Positions 45,401 through 54,042 of a stretch of DNA of 64,000 bases are shown here, piece after piece (the stretch's first letter is position 1; each line of letters begins with the position of its first letter). This stretch comes from Craspedostauros australis. Its lineage: Eukaryota > Bacillariophyta > Bacillariophyceae > Mastogloiales > Achnanthaceae. The notes under the pieces were generated by a model that was given only the letters and a program-made list of their open reading frames with translations, was not told the origin of the DNA and ran no database searches. The DNA lies in NCBI GenBank assembly GCA_026770025.1, contig JAMXDE010000016.1, forward strand, positions 868,001-932,000, written 5' to 3'. The position numbers and the translations under genes are program-made.

Positions 45401-45972
45401 TTTCATTCGAGGACTGCGCTGCGCAGGACCTCCGGGCAGAGACGAGAGCATTGGCAACAGATGCCAAGATCCGTATCCAGGGTGGACGGGAAGCCACACG
45501 CGCGGCCATGAGCAGATGCACGAAGATCGGGGATGCGTCAGGGGACGTGGACATGAACGATGTTGCCTCGCTTGCCAGCAACTGTTGCGGCTTCGAAAGC
45601 CTGCCCGGGCTCGGGGAGGAGTTCCTCCACGCCCTGGCACTGCCATCGCATTCCGAAAAGAGCCAGAGCCCAAACATCGTGTCGGATTCCAGCATGGTGG
45701 ACGATCAGGAATACAAGCCCGTGAGGACCTTCCTCCTCACCGACGCATCCACCGGCCGACGCTTCGTGGTTCCAACTGACCCAAGCGGGGGCCGGGCTTT
45801 CAACGATTCGCGCATCTGGTGCTACAGACGCGGACGATTCTGCTTTCCAGGCGAAGCACCGGACAACAACTTCGTTTGGACACCAGAGCTACAGGCAGCA
45901 TACGAGGCGGCCCTGAGACATCAACAGGACTCCAGCCGGCCAGAGGGTGGCATCGTTGCTGGTTCTAGCTAG
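42427..45972 (+). CDS. large armadillo-repeat protein
   Basis: This single-exon protein of 1,181 aa has an acidic and Pro-rich region at residues 1-150 and an Asn/Ser low-complexity run at about 167-200 (SNSNSNSISNSINNSHNS). Another disordered acidic region extends to about 395. From about 398 to 930 it is a continuous alpha-helical array with armadillo features (ARLKATTCIKNLSNADANDA, EARIKACSALSNLAIGYDNK, and similar units of about 42 residues). A C-terminal block at about 1,095-1,165 is distinct (FLLTDASTGRRFVVPTDPSG, then WCYRRGRFCFPGEAP). It could be a small folded domain, which I do not recognise. Armadillo arrays bind partner proteins, so a scaffold role is inferred. No membrane segment or targeting signal is visible. 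Codon use is strongly C/G-ending, as in highly expressed genes here. Confidence 0.85.
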   Translation: MAPREATGNFPDQLLTFEYEAAMPMGLPPVHDPLPPIQAMPGQNNNAADNTATDTEDGNAADALNLVAAGPSGGSEALQNVLGNVSEVDPLSIDPTEGHAAIWGADGAQPSATGPTLPQLSVERLGGLRPPSLQPPQSQPRSISTPASAMATSRAVSRAVSVGLSSSNSNSNSISNSINNSHNSTITSINNSHISSNNNMHLAPNAAPMDQDALPASSPLSTGSSLLSASIGHSSPTNPSFLPSASNSIQDGMTFSDGGSQRFRGRPFQVNSVLDNTTSLDSDDEDAPPGLDITYDSTGSGSTMSQGADEWDNGQSHVVEDDNDNDTNISPSSPVTPSSSVGSESAHSAGSFQLIHQNVAFDLSTENDPATPQAVSPVNGMSPTSPNSILLSFGPSTAVSDLKYFAERGCIVALLQALTTPRLVTLGTRMLADYAKMAHRRVAVASNKRILEFVQRTMLQATEHADWLGREYAVETVRSLTATEESDQYLMGTSGLLNTLALVARGGPFVTQFEGNGATRSIPLASEKARLHACIAIMNLSCGKANKIEIARVADVLGAMRDVMLNGNDEARLKATTCIKNLSNADANDAALLGTPGLVEALGHVAATTCSPKHGATPCTTNACLALMNLSISKANKHRVFRTAGVMDSLMCVLERTTAQGSSTEARIKACSALSNLAIGYDNKIPMFNYPGFVDSILNVIQTDTGEARTKACSILWSFAAEMKNQVPVVARGDILPVLVRVAQEDGTTEARFKCVAALTLLAESLDNAIPLLESGALAPLMDILHEAGADPTQWKGQTASWCVGFLMNIAQSDEAVPALREAGVVELLAPLLTLDHYQSLKAAMAVTFVCRFDEGDECYDLLRKTENVIPKIISLLHNTLSGRGGNGYKYGVFTLRSSVGCIAALASGPEFMKERIATNPVFESLLQVISDYCVDGGTPGAIVGGGRDDTLSATLAMRAMHSLTCHLIPVTGSSALPFGDSMESRLLTALISFEDCAAQDLRAETRALATDAKIRIQGGREATRAAMSRCTKIGDASGDVDMNDVASLASNCCGFESLPGLGEEFLHALALPSHSEKSQSPNIVSDSSMVDDQEYKPVRTFLLTDASTGRRFVVPTDPSGGRAFNDSRIWCYRRGRFCFPGEAPDNNFVWTPELQAAYEAALRHQQDSSRPEGGIVAGSS

Positions 45973-47044
45973 CTAGGAAGAACACTGAACACAATAATAC
46001 AATAGAACAATGTAATTCCTCGCAAACTTCTTTTTTTCCATTCTCTGGCGGAGTACTCGCAAGTATCAGTACGATGTTGCATTCAGACATCCTCGTGTGC
46101 TCTTCGCAACTTCTCTGTCGGCTTTGCCTTGCGTTGTCCCACCCTGCGCCATGTCGTCAACTCAACAACGTGAATGTCGCCAACGCAATCAACGCAATCA
46201 ACGCATGAAAACAGGAGGTAATGGCAAGATCACACGATGGCGTGGTGGGAAGATTCCGGAAGTACATGAAACGATTTCAAAGACGAGAGAAAATGACATA
46301 GGAGTATCGTGCACAATCGGCTTGTGCTGTTTGTTTTTCGGAAGTGATCAACGCCAATGACACATCCTCATTCATCGGATGGTCCGTTGATGAAGTGGCG
46401 ATCGGCAAAGTTGTTTTCCCCATCACATGCACAACAACAACAGCAACAACAGCGCACCTGATGGGAGCTGTCGTTGGGTCGGGAGAGGAGACGTTGAAAG
46501 GTGCGCGATGTTGCGTTCTGACCAAAATCGGGTGCGCACATGAGAGACTCAACCAAAAGCGAAAAAGTGGGCGAATGCGAGCCACCCGCAGAGGATGAAC
46601 CCAGAGGAGTGTTCTACACCACACTCGGCAAGAGTCTTCGCCCCGCGTGGCAGTTGAGATGGAACTTCTGTACGAGGATGAGGGGAGCGTACATACGACG
46701 GAGCGCAACCTGCCCGATCATCATCGGCAACACGAACGATGCACTCTTCATGTTGCTGGAGAATGTGATCGCGCACTAGCACTCACACCTCACCTGCGAA
46801 AGGAAAGGAGAGTTCACAGATCGACGGAGAGGTAAAGGGAAGATGAAAGCGCAACAAAACAGATCATGGCATCGTTATGTACTCGTCCATGTCAGTAGTT
46901 GATAAGGCACTTGCAATGATGCTGTATGCATAACCTTGCGGCTTACTTGTCTTAGATGGAGTATGTATAATAAGAGCTGATCGTTGCCTCGCGGACGCCG
47001 AAAAGTGGGGCGTCATGATCATGCCGTCTGTCAGCGTTCATCAA
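45973..47044. other. convergent intergenic region
   Basis: This 1.1-kb spacer lies between the armadillo stop and the ankyrin gene stop. Small frames (46277-46708 minus and 46540-46779 plus) are mutually antisense and lack domains. Nothing else is supported. Confidence 0.5.
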
Positions 47045-47941
47045 TCAGAACCCCTGGGCTCTCTTCCTGCCCAGGGCACTTTCCAAAAGCTCTTCGTAGA
47101 AGAAGCAACGATCGTCGTTGTCATAATCATACCAGTCTTCTGGGAGAATTTCACCTTTCCCCAGGACACTCGCAATGTGCTCATAGAACTCAAGAGCCTC
47201 GTCTCCTCTGCAGCCGTGATTAAAATAATACTGCAATGGTGTAGCACCATTCGAGTTCCGAATGGTCAAGTCGGCACCCCAGTCCACCAACGAAGTGAAA
47301 ACGTCATAGTCCCATGGAGATACTGCTTTATGGAGTGGGGTGCATCCGTTTGTGTCTTGGGCGTTGATATCGATTTTGTCAAGTAACACTAAGTATTCCA
47401 TAGCGTTATAGCTGTCGCCCAGAGCCGCAGCATGGAGCAATGTCCACTCACCATTTGCTTTTACTTGGGTGTCAGCGTTACCTTCCTCAACCAAGTATTT
47501 CATGATATGCACATCATTCTGATCATCGTGGTGACGAATGGTTTCGTACAAGGGAGTTCTCCCAGTTGTATCTCGAGCATTTGCATCTGCGTGGCAGGTT
47601 TTCACAAGATACTTCACAGCATCAAAATGACTATTCTGGCAAGCAATGGCAAGTGGTGTGCGCTTCGTTTCGTCTTTCACTTCGTCAATGGAAGCTTGTA
47701 GATTCTCCTTGCGCCATCGCTTGAGTTTCTCAAGATCGCCGATGTGAGCAGCCTCGATCAACTCTGCATTCGTCACAGATGATGCCAAGGCGTGAATGGT
47801 TCTAGCACGTTGGCCTTGAGTGCGCACCATCGCTGGAATACTTGTACGAGCGAAAGGATTCGCAAGTGATGGTGAAGCGAGCCCTTGCTGGCGAAGTGCG
47901 GGCGCCACGAATGAGTGGAAGGAGATGTGAATCCGACGCAT
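47045..47941 (-). CDS. ankyrin-repeat protein
   Basis: This single-exon protein of 298 aa starts with about 55 residues rich in Arg, Ser and Ala with few acids (MRRIHISFHSFVAPALRQQG), like an organelle presequence. Met 38 (MVRTQGQR) is an alternative start. Ankyrin repeats occupy about 60-250: ELIEAAHIGDLEKLKRW, RTPLAIACQNSHFDAVKYLV, TGRTPLYETIRHHDD, EWTLLHAAALGDSYNAMEYL, NGCTPLHKAVSPWDYDVF and NGATPLQYYFNHGC. The C-terminal 50 residues are acidic and aromatic (GEILPEDWYDYDNDDRCFF). Ankyrin proteins mediate protein contacts, and no partner can be inferred. The base composition is AT-richer than its neighbours, so it may be a younger or lower-expressed gene. Confidence 0.8.
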   Translation of the reverse strand: MRRIHISFHSFVAPALRQQGLASPSLANPFARTSIPAMVRTQGQRARTIHALASSVTNAELIEAAHIGDLEKLKRWRKENLQASIDEVKDETKRTPLAIACQNSHFDAVKYLVKTCHADANARDTTGRTPLYETIRHHDDQNDVHIMKYLVEEGNADTQVKANGEWTLLHAAALGDSYNAMEYLVLLDKIDINAQDTNGCTPLHKAVSPWDYDVFTSLVDWGADLTIRNSNGATPLQYYFNHGCRGDEALEFYEHIASVLGKGEILPEDWYDYDNDDRCFFYEELLESALGRKRAQGF

Positions 47942-48555
47942 TGATCAGTGGGTTCCAGTTGTTTGCACGTGCGGTTGATCTTTTGGATCTTGGCTTGTGT
48001 GGAACGGGGACGCCTGTTGAGACTGCGCGGATTCAAAGGAATGGCAATGACGATGACGATGTCAGTATGTTGGTGTTGATGTGGTTGATGCCGTTGATCG
48101 ACGTCTGTTGTTGTTGATGCTTTCACTGTTTTCCTTTTTTATGAGTACGTATTGGATGTGGTGGAAAAAGCTTGGTTTGTTCAGTTCACATCCTCGTACC
48201 TCCACGTTGAGATTTTGGAGCACCTCTGTGGTACAATGAAAACCCGAAACTTGATTGGGGTACGTAACGAGACGAGAACGCACAATGAACGTGAGGCTCA
48301 CAACGATCCGTGAGAAATGTCGCGTCGTGTCGTGTTCCGTTGTGCTGCGCTGTTCCCGCCATCTGGTGACATGTGCCTGCTTCTGAGAATGGCAGAAAGC
48401 AGGTCGCTGCGAATGAGATCTTCCACAAACCCGTCTCCATCGTATTCACATCGTCACAGTCCCATCATGCGTGTAGCGGATCGCCCGCTTACCTGCCTCC
48501 CACATGCTCACCACATGCTTACCACATACTTCATGGCTTGCTTCACACGTCGGAG
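47942..48555. other. intergenic spacer between two minus-strand genes
   Basis: This 614-bp region holds the promoter of the ankyrin gene and the 3' end of the NmrA-like gene. No supported coding frame or RNA gene is visible. Confidence 0.55.
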
Positions 48556-49590
48556 TCAAATCGAGCTTGGCTTGGTCATTCCGAACGCATCCTTGATGAA
48601 ATCAGAGAAGAGCACTCCGCTGTCTGCGCGGAATTGACTGTGTGCCTTGTCGCTAGTTTCCTCCCGTCGCTGAAATGCATCCACATCGACATCGAACCCA
48701 CCAGCACGCAAGAAAGACCAAAGACCAGCGTAGTCGGAGCTGTCTGGGACTGGCACTTCGACGCATTCGATCGGCATTGCATTGGCAGCAGCTGCGTCAG
48801 TGCCGGCATCATTCGCAACATCGTCCTTCGAAAGATGTTGGGTCAACAGAGACGCCGTCTCAGGTCCTGACAACGTATTCTGCTTTGGCCCCGGAACATC
48901 CATCACCGTGAGCTGTCCGTCACTTCCAGATGCGAGTGCGGGTGCGACCAGCGTTGACGATGTGAGACAGTTCGCAACGACGGCGGAAATATCGATCGGT
49001 GAAACCCAGTTGACACTGGCGTCGTATCCCAACGGCGTGGACATGGTTCCGTTGCTTCGTATCTCGTCCATGTTGAAATGGAGATTGGAAAAGAAGGATG
49101 TCGGTCGGACGCTGACAACGTGCAGATGGCATTCCTCGCGACAATACTGTTCGATCGCAACATGAGCGTCGCCGAGAGGACCTTGCGATTGGACGTAGTG
49201 GAAGGAATGCTCATCGATCCCGTAGCTGGAGATGCGGATGATGCAACGCACACTCGGTGTTTGTTTGGCGCAGTCGGCCAAGAAGCGCCCAGCTGTCACC
49301 ATGCCCCCTGATGATAGAGATTGCGGCAGGGCCACAAAGACTCGATCGCATCCCTCCATCGCTTTCATGACCGACTCTCGATCGTTGATGTAGTTGCCCT
49401 TGATGACAGTGATGTCTGTTGTTGCATGCTTCTGAGCTGCAACGAGAGCTTCATGATCGGGCCGATTGGTGACGATCCGGATGCTGGCTATCCTGCCTGC
49501 ATCTTTGTGACTGCGAAGGATCTTGATGAGCTCAGTTCCGACATTGCCCGTTGCGCCAAGGATGGCGACTTTGTGAGGTTCGTTCGACAT
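48556..49590 (-). CDS. NmrA-like NAD(P)-binding protein
   Basis: This predicted cytosolic NAD(P)-binding Rossmann protein has 344 aa from the Met at 49590 (MSNEPHKVAILGATGNVG). The frame is open a further 76 codons upstream to 49818, but that stretch is low-complexity His/Tyr/Thr sequence, so the internal start is preferred. The dinucleotide motif GATGNVGTELI lies at residues 11-21. Strand and helix units follow (ASIRIVTNRPDHEALVA, then VIKGNYINDRESVMKAMEGC), then VRPTSFFSNLHFNMDEIRSN, the usual NmrA/TMR-type substrate-domain entry. The family includes redox-sensing regulators and quinone or azo reductases. The substrate is unknown. It is not close to the plastid SDR at 26640 and lacks any targeting peptide. 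Confidence 0.82.
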   Translation of the reverse strand: MSNEPHKVAILGATGNVGTELIKILRSHKDAGRIASIRIVTNRPDHEALVAAQKHATTDITVIKGNYINDRESVMKAMEGCDRVFVALPQSLSSGGMVTAGRFLADCAKQTPSVRCIIRISSYGIDEHSFHYVQSQGPLGDAHVAIEQYCREECHLHVVSVRPTSFFSNLHFNMDEIRSNGTMSTPLGYDASVNWVSPIDISAVVANCLTSSTLVAPALASGSDGQLTVMDVPGPKQNTLSGPETASLLTQHLSKDDVANDAGTDAAAANAMPIECVEVPVPDSSDYAGLWSFLRAGGFDVDVDAFQRREETSDKAHSQFRADSGVLFSDFIKDAFGMTKPSSI

Positions 49591-50185
49591 GATCTGTTTG
49601 TCTGCTCTCCTTGTAGATACGGTGTGCAGTTTGGATTGATACTGTTCTCGCACGAGCGTGTGTAGGTACGAGTGTGTGTACGAGTGTGGGTGGAGTAAGA
49701 TGTCGATTATAGTGGTGGAGTGAACGGCTTGTATTGTGTTGCGGTGGTTGGATCCGCCATCGTCAGAGACAAAGATGGAGGAAGGCACGTGGAGGGAGAG
49801 ATCTTTGGCCGCACACACGTACGATGACAGACGTCATTAACAACAACAACAACAGTTGGCACAACAAACATCATCACAACCCCGTTGTCATGAATCCATC
49901 ATTGGCACCACCACACTGTCACAACACTGACAGACTCATCACCACCCGCATGCGCACCCTCGCGTATGTGCACGTGCATCAAAGAGGAGACGAGAAAACG
50001 ACCTTGATGTTACTATTACGCTGATGTTGCGAATGATGGAGAGAGATGGGTGCTCTCCTTGTGATTTGCAAACAGCAAATGGCAACTGAACCAACGACGG
50101 CGCACTCTCGCTTCCGCCTCCATTAAATCAACAAGGACAGCAATCAACCAAGACTAACCAACCAGCGCTCTACCAATATTCCAAG
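49591..50185. other. divergent intergenic promoter region
   Basis: This region lies between the divergent NmrA-like and glutaredoxin-like genes. It includes runs of GTACGAGTGTG near 49669-49690 and an AACAAC run near 49840. The minus-strand frame of the NmrA gene runs into it without a better start. Confidence 0.5.
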
Positions 50186-51052
50186 ATGAAGCGGACGCTC
50201 ATTTCTCTCCTCGCCGTGGCGCTCATCCCAAGCGTCACGTCGTTGGCGTCCCCGAACCCAGTCATCGAGACGGTGGCCACCGCAATGGCCGTCGCCAAGC
50301 CACTCTTCGGTGTTGAGGCCAAGCTGCAAGCCTCCGTGCTCGACAAGATCGCCGGCGTCGACGAGGACCAGATTGCCGCCGATCTCCTCGCTAAACGCAC
50401 TGCCAACAAGGTGCTCATCTACACCTACGCCATCTCTCCGTTCTCTACGGAGGCCATCAGCCTGCCGGAGAGCACCGGATACGAATTCACTCAAGTGGAG
50501 CTCGGCGTCGAATGGTTCCTGCTCGGAGGAGAGGATTCCGTCAAGCGCGTTCTCTTGTCGCAGGAGCTCGACAGCGGAGCCACGTCCCTTCCAAAGATCT
50601 TCATCGGAGGACGGTGCCTGGGTGGATATGGTAAGGGCAACGATGTTGCCTGCAGCATCTTTCAAGCACATCGACGTTGAATGAGTGTAAATGCCATGTG
50701 AACTCGAACTGCATCATCATCATCCTGCCTCCATTCAGGTGGTGGGTTGCAGTAGTCGTCATCAGCATGGTCATCATCATTGCCATCAAAACCTGGACGG
50801 GAATGATTTCCAACACTGTATGTTAACGTCACAGGGCTCAACAAAGTGGTGACGACGGAGAACAGACCCGAGGAAAGCGATGAGGATGTCGTGGGCTTGC
50901 TGGAGGGCGGCGGCGTGTTGAGCGATGGATCGGTCTGCTCTCGCGCTTTCGCTTTGATAATTCTCATCTGCTCCGCAACTGCTTCTGCGGCTGAGGATAG
51001 CCGTTGGTCATCGGCACTCTTTGCACGATCATCGTCGTCGTCATCGTCGTAG
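50186..51052 (+). CDS. secretory-pathway glutaredoxin-like protein lacking the active-site cysteines
   Basis: Residues 1-19 form a signal peptide (MKRTLISLLAVALIPSVTS). The thioredoxin-fold part starts with KVLIYTYAISPFSTEA, where CPYC or CGFS would be expected. Both cysteine positions are Ser, so a thiol reductase role is unlikely. The fold is otherwise clear: the cis-Pro strand TSLPKIFIGGRCLGGY aligns with the glutathione-binding TVPxVFIGG part of glutaredoxins. A GTAAGG donor follows GGY. Joining exon 1 (50186-50630) to exon 2 (50835-51052) in phase 1 gives EDVVGLLEGGGVLSDG, like the family's last helix, for about 220 aa. Without splicing the protein stops at 50680 (164 aa). Exon 2 ends in a hydrophobic segment and a Ser run and overlaps a minus-strand ORF, so the 3' end is uncertain. 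Confidence 0.6.
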
Positions 51053-51207
51053 TGACCATCAGCAACCTTCCCTCCACCTCCGGATGCATTGACGGCAGGA
51101 AGCGTAATCACATCGTCTCGTTGCAGGACGCTCCAAGAGAGCTCCGACCCGTCCGGAAGACCCCCAAGCACATCGCCGGATGTCGCGGTCAAGGACATGC
51201 GTTGCAT
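50662..51207 (-). CDS. hypothetical ORF antisense to the glutaredoxin-like gene
   Basis: This 181-codon minus frame looks moderately protein-like: GDVLGGLPDGSELSWSVLQR, a run of Asp, and a helical AAEAVAEQMRIIKAKAREQ segment. It overlaps exon 2 of the plus-strand glutaredoxin model. A second minus frame at 51278-51562 begins VEQLVLDFLQGLDNRTYNG and could be an upstream exon, but the two are in different frames and I could not find a convincing intron between them. Either strand could be the real gene here. I do not recognise a family. Confidence 0.3.
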   Translation of the reverse strand: MQRMSLTATSGDVLGGLPDGSELSWSVLQRDDVITLPAVNASGGGGKVADGHYDDDDDDDRAKSADDQRLSSAAEAVAEQMRIIKAKAREQTDPSLNTPPPSSKPTTSSSLSSGLFSVVTTLLSPVTLTYSVGNHSRPGFDGNDDDHADDDYCNPPPEWRQDDDDAVRVHMAFTLIQRRCA

Positions 51208-51277
51208 GCAGCAGGCTGCATGGGCAGCACTCCACGAAGATGGAATCGATGCACTGCCTGACAGGCTCGTTTCAGTC

Positions 51278-51562
51278 TCAACCCATGGTGGCCGTGCAGA
51301 TGTTGGACGTGTGCGACGGGATGGCTACGGCTGTTGTGCATGTATTGTATGATGCAGCGTCTTCGTCATGTGATGGTGTGGATCCTCTTGCCCTGCGACT
51401 ACGGAATGCCTTGATGGTGGATGAACGAGATTGGATACTCGAACTACTACTCGTACTCATAGTATACTCGATCGTACCATTGTACGTTCGATTGTCCAAT
51501 CCTTGGAGGAAGTCCAGAACGAGTTGCTCCACGTCCACAACCGCCACAACAGACATCAACAC
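51278..51562 (-). CDS. hypothetical small ORF, possible upstream exon
   Basis: This 94-codon minus-strand frame has a plausible N-terminus (MLMSVVAVVDVEQLVLDFLQ), a Ser-rich middle and a basic patch (FRSRRARGS). It may be the first exon of the antisense gene ending at 50662, or chance. A TACTCGTAC motif at 51448-51456 lies within it. Confidence 0.25.
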   Translation of the reverse strand: MLMSVVAVVDVEQLVLDFLQGLDNRTYNGTIEYTMSTSSSSSIQSRSSTIKAFRSRRARGSTPSHDEDAASYNTCTTAVAIPSHTSNICTATMG

Positions 51563-51983
51563 AATTTGAAATCAGAACCTCAGTCTCAGAAATAATTCAA
51601 TCACAGAAAGTGCCAAGCAAGTGCCTGGATTTGTGCCTCCAATCAGCAAAGCTGATTCATCGTGAATACAAGACGTGAGCGTGTGTTTGCTTCAGCCAAG
51701 CCTCGATACTCCACTCTACCAATGTGTGTATTCGACTCTACACTAGTTGTGTGGCGAAAGATTCGGTCTTTGCATTTCTATTGACAAGGAGTTTGGACAT
51801 GTGAATGGTGCGGGTGCTGCTGCAGCTGTTCATGGGTCCGCATGGCAACACCCGATTATGCGTGATGATGTGGTAGGTTTGCAATCATCATCCAGTTGGC
51901 ATTGGTAGAATCTGCTTGAATTCGCGCACCGGGATCCATGCCCACAACCCTACTCGAAGAGGGCGGAGGCCACGATTGTCAAT
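51563..51983. other. intergenic spacer
   Basis: This 421-bp AT-richer region lies before the stop of the minus-strand CIA30-type gene. No supported coding frame or RNA gene is visible. Confidence 0.5.
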
Positions 51984-52601
51984 TTAGCAACCGACTGCCT
52001 TGATGGTGAAGAGAGCAGTGGAGAACGGCCCCTCGACTCCTTGGGCCCAGATCTCCATGAACTGGATGTTGGACAGCACGGCTGGGGTTGGGCAGACACT
52101 TTGGTCAGCAGAGCATGGGGTGATGATCTTGCCGGTGGCAAAGTCCCAGGCATTGCTGAACTCATCGAGTGGGATGGTGTATCTGTTGTCGCCTGGTCCA
52201 GAGATAGGGATGGCGGCGCGCCACTCGAATGGAATTGGCATATCGGGAGTCGGAGGAACATCTCCGAAGGCTATGTAGTATCCATTGTAGCCGATGACGG
52301 AGTCCATTGTGATCTCGATGCCACCACAGCCAGCGATGCTGGGGAAGGACTTGGTGCCAACGGCCTTGACGAATCCTGGTCCGCCGATGAATGGCTGGAA
52401 ATTGACAAGCCCAACAAAGGTGGAACCACCACCTACCGGCATGAGTTCGCCCACGGAGGATCCACCAGGGATGACGTTGTCGAACTTCGTCTCCCAGCCG
52501 TCGCTGCCATAGGTAAAGTCCGCCAAGCGGACGTCGGCGTTGGTGGCGGAGAACATGCCCATGAGGGTGGCAGCGATGGCGAAGGAAACGGAGAGCTTCA
52601 T
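51984..52601 (-). CDS. secreted CIA30-domain-like protein
   Basis: This single-exon protein of 205 aa has a clear N-terminal signal peptide (MKLSVSFAIAATLMGMFSATNA, cleavage about 22). The rest resembles the CIA30 (complex I intermediate-associated protein 30) beta-sandwich, as found in many algal and secreted proteins. The visible pattern is GSSVGELMPVGGGSTFVGLV, then GCGGIEITMDSVIGYNGYYI, FEWRAAIPI, YTIPLDEFSNAWDFATG and FMEIWAQGVEGPFSTALFTI. Cys pairs (CGG, PCSADQSVC, terminal C) suit an extracytosolic or plastid-lumen location. There is no ASAFAP-type Phe after the cleavage site (NA|DVR), so secretion or the ER is more likely than the plastid. In mitochondria the family helps assemble complex I. 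Here a carbohydrate-binding-like or assembly role is only inferred. Confidence 0.8.
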   Translation of the reverse strand: MKLSVSFAIAATLMGMFSATNADVRLADFTYGSDGWETKFDNVIPGGSSVGELMPVGGGSTFVGLVNFQPFIGGPGFVKAVGTKSFPSIAGCGGIEITMDSVIGYNGYYIAFGDVPPTPDMPIPFEWRAAIPISGPGDNRYTIPLDEFSNAWDFATGKIITPCSADQSVCPTPAVLSNIQFMEIWAQGVEGPFSTALFTIKAVGC

Positions 52602-53126
52602 GGTGTTGGCGTTGGTTGTTGTTTTGTTGGTTGGTGTTGGCTTTTGGCGTTTGATGGGTGAATCAATACAGGTTTTGCTTTTTGTGAGGATGTGAGGACA
52701 TGTGCTTCAATCCATTGTTGCTAAATTTACGCGAGTGATGTGAGCGCACAAACGATGAGAGCGCACAGGCGGCGCAACATGCACACGATGATGGAGGGTA
52801 AGAAGTCGGAGGCTGGATTGGTTTTGGATACGATCGCACAGCCATTGCGGCAGGTGTCCTACTGCGGATCTGTCGCCGAGATGCCGACAACTGTCCGTGT
52901 TTCATCTCCGACAATTTCCAACGACTTCAAGTGATTTATCACTTGAGGTTGTGTGACGGCACCCGCAGTCGGTCATGGAGTGGTGGCAACATACGGGGCT
53001 TTCAACCATACTACTCACATATTCTTAAACTAGATATAATTTTTAGATGCTTAGTGGAACCCGATTTTGCTATGGCCATATTTTAATTGTTATCGACCCA
53101 TTGATTGTGCGTACATCTAGACACGG
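52602..53126. other. intergenic spacer
   Basis: This contains the promoter of the CIA30-type gene and an AT-rich stretch at about 53030-53100. No coding frame or RNA gene is supported. Confidence 0.5.
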
Positions 53127-53610
53127 CTAGCTCATCACGGCCAGGCTCGGTGTCTTGGTGCCTTGGTTGGTATCGCCAAAAGCAGGATTGTCGATGTCAA
53201 CTCCAATGCTAATCTGTTTGTTTAGTCCCTCCATTGCGGCTCTGACTCTTCCCAGCAATTGTGTCCTCACATTTCGTTCCACCATCTCACAAGACTCTGT
53301 ATTTTTCCTTGTGTTCGTTGCGCTTTTGCTGGAGTGTGCGATTCTGTTCTTTGTTGGTTATGATTTCAACGTCACACTCGTTGTCAAAGGCCACGCCATT
53401 GAGCATAGGAGGCTTGAGCTTGTCCGTTGTAGGTGGTGGAATGCGCTGCTTACCATCCATATCCAATCAAGGCAACATGTTCTCAGCAGTGGATGGCACA
53501 GACAGCCCCTTGGGATCAATTGGATCAGATGGAGAGGAAGGCAGACGTTGCTTCTTGGAGGGGGAATGATTAGCAGTCTTGGACGCAGCTTTCGCAGTAG
53601 AGACGAGCAT
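53127..53610 (-). pseudogene. three abutting short ORFs: broken or recoded small gene
   Basis: Reading the minus strand from ATG 53610, ORF 1 (53610-53467, 47 aa) ends in TGA. The same frame continues one codon later as ORF 2 (ATG 53460 to TGA 53287, 57 aa). ORF 3 (ATG 53285 to TAG 53127, 52 aa) starts one base after that stop, in the +1 frame. All three read as normal protein: SKTANHSPSKKQRLPSSPSD, then QRIPPPTTDKLKPPMLNGVA, then TQLLGRVRAAMEGLNKQISI. No intron longer than about 30 bp removes either break, because the best donor (GTAAGC near 53454) lies after the first stop. The simplest view is a gene with one nonsense codon and one frameshift. Three separate small proteins or recoding (UUG-UGA-G) are alternatives. 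I do not recognise a family. Confidence 0.4.
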
Positions 53611-54042
53611 GATGTCGATTGATTGATACTGAAGAGTGGATGGAGAAGACTAGTCTCAATGGAAGTGAACTGAGCAAGAGGAGTGCAAGAAGGTGACAAT
53701 ACAAACACTGCATGAACATGCAACAAGCACAGCACACCACTGCAGACAAACAAAGCTTGATTCGCTGCCAAAATGTGAGGAGATTTTCGACCGCTGTTTG
53801 ACTCACTGGAGTAACCAGATCGGAAGAAGCGGATGGAAGTTTTCTCCGTTCCACAACCAAAACTTGATGCCAAATTGGACACCAACAACAAACCACAACA
53901 ACAACAAAAGTGGTGTGTTGCGTTTTCATCTTTTGTGGTCTTCCTCTCCTCACAAAATCAAATCATCATCATCACCAATCATCACACAATCCAAAACACA
54001 GCCAACCCAGACCACAACACAGCACACCAACCCACACCAACA
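53611..54042. promoter_or_regulatory. divergent promoter region between two small genes
   Basis: These 432 bp lie between the divergent start codons at 53610 (minus) and 54043 (plus). The right end is an A/C-rich leader (CAACAACAACAAAAG, CCCACACCAACA) typical of 5' UTRs in this window. Confidence 0.45.

Noticed and set aside
53127-53300. Antizyme gene with programmed +1 shift
   Set aside because: The stop context is formally similar, but the downstream peptide has no antizyme domain features.
53287-53610. TGA reassigned or read as selenocysteine
   Set aside because: Other genes here end in TGA (for example xylulokinase), the context does not resemble a selenoprotein redox site, and no stem-loop could be identified by eye.
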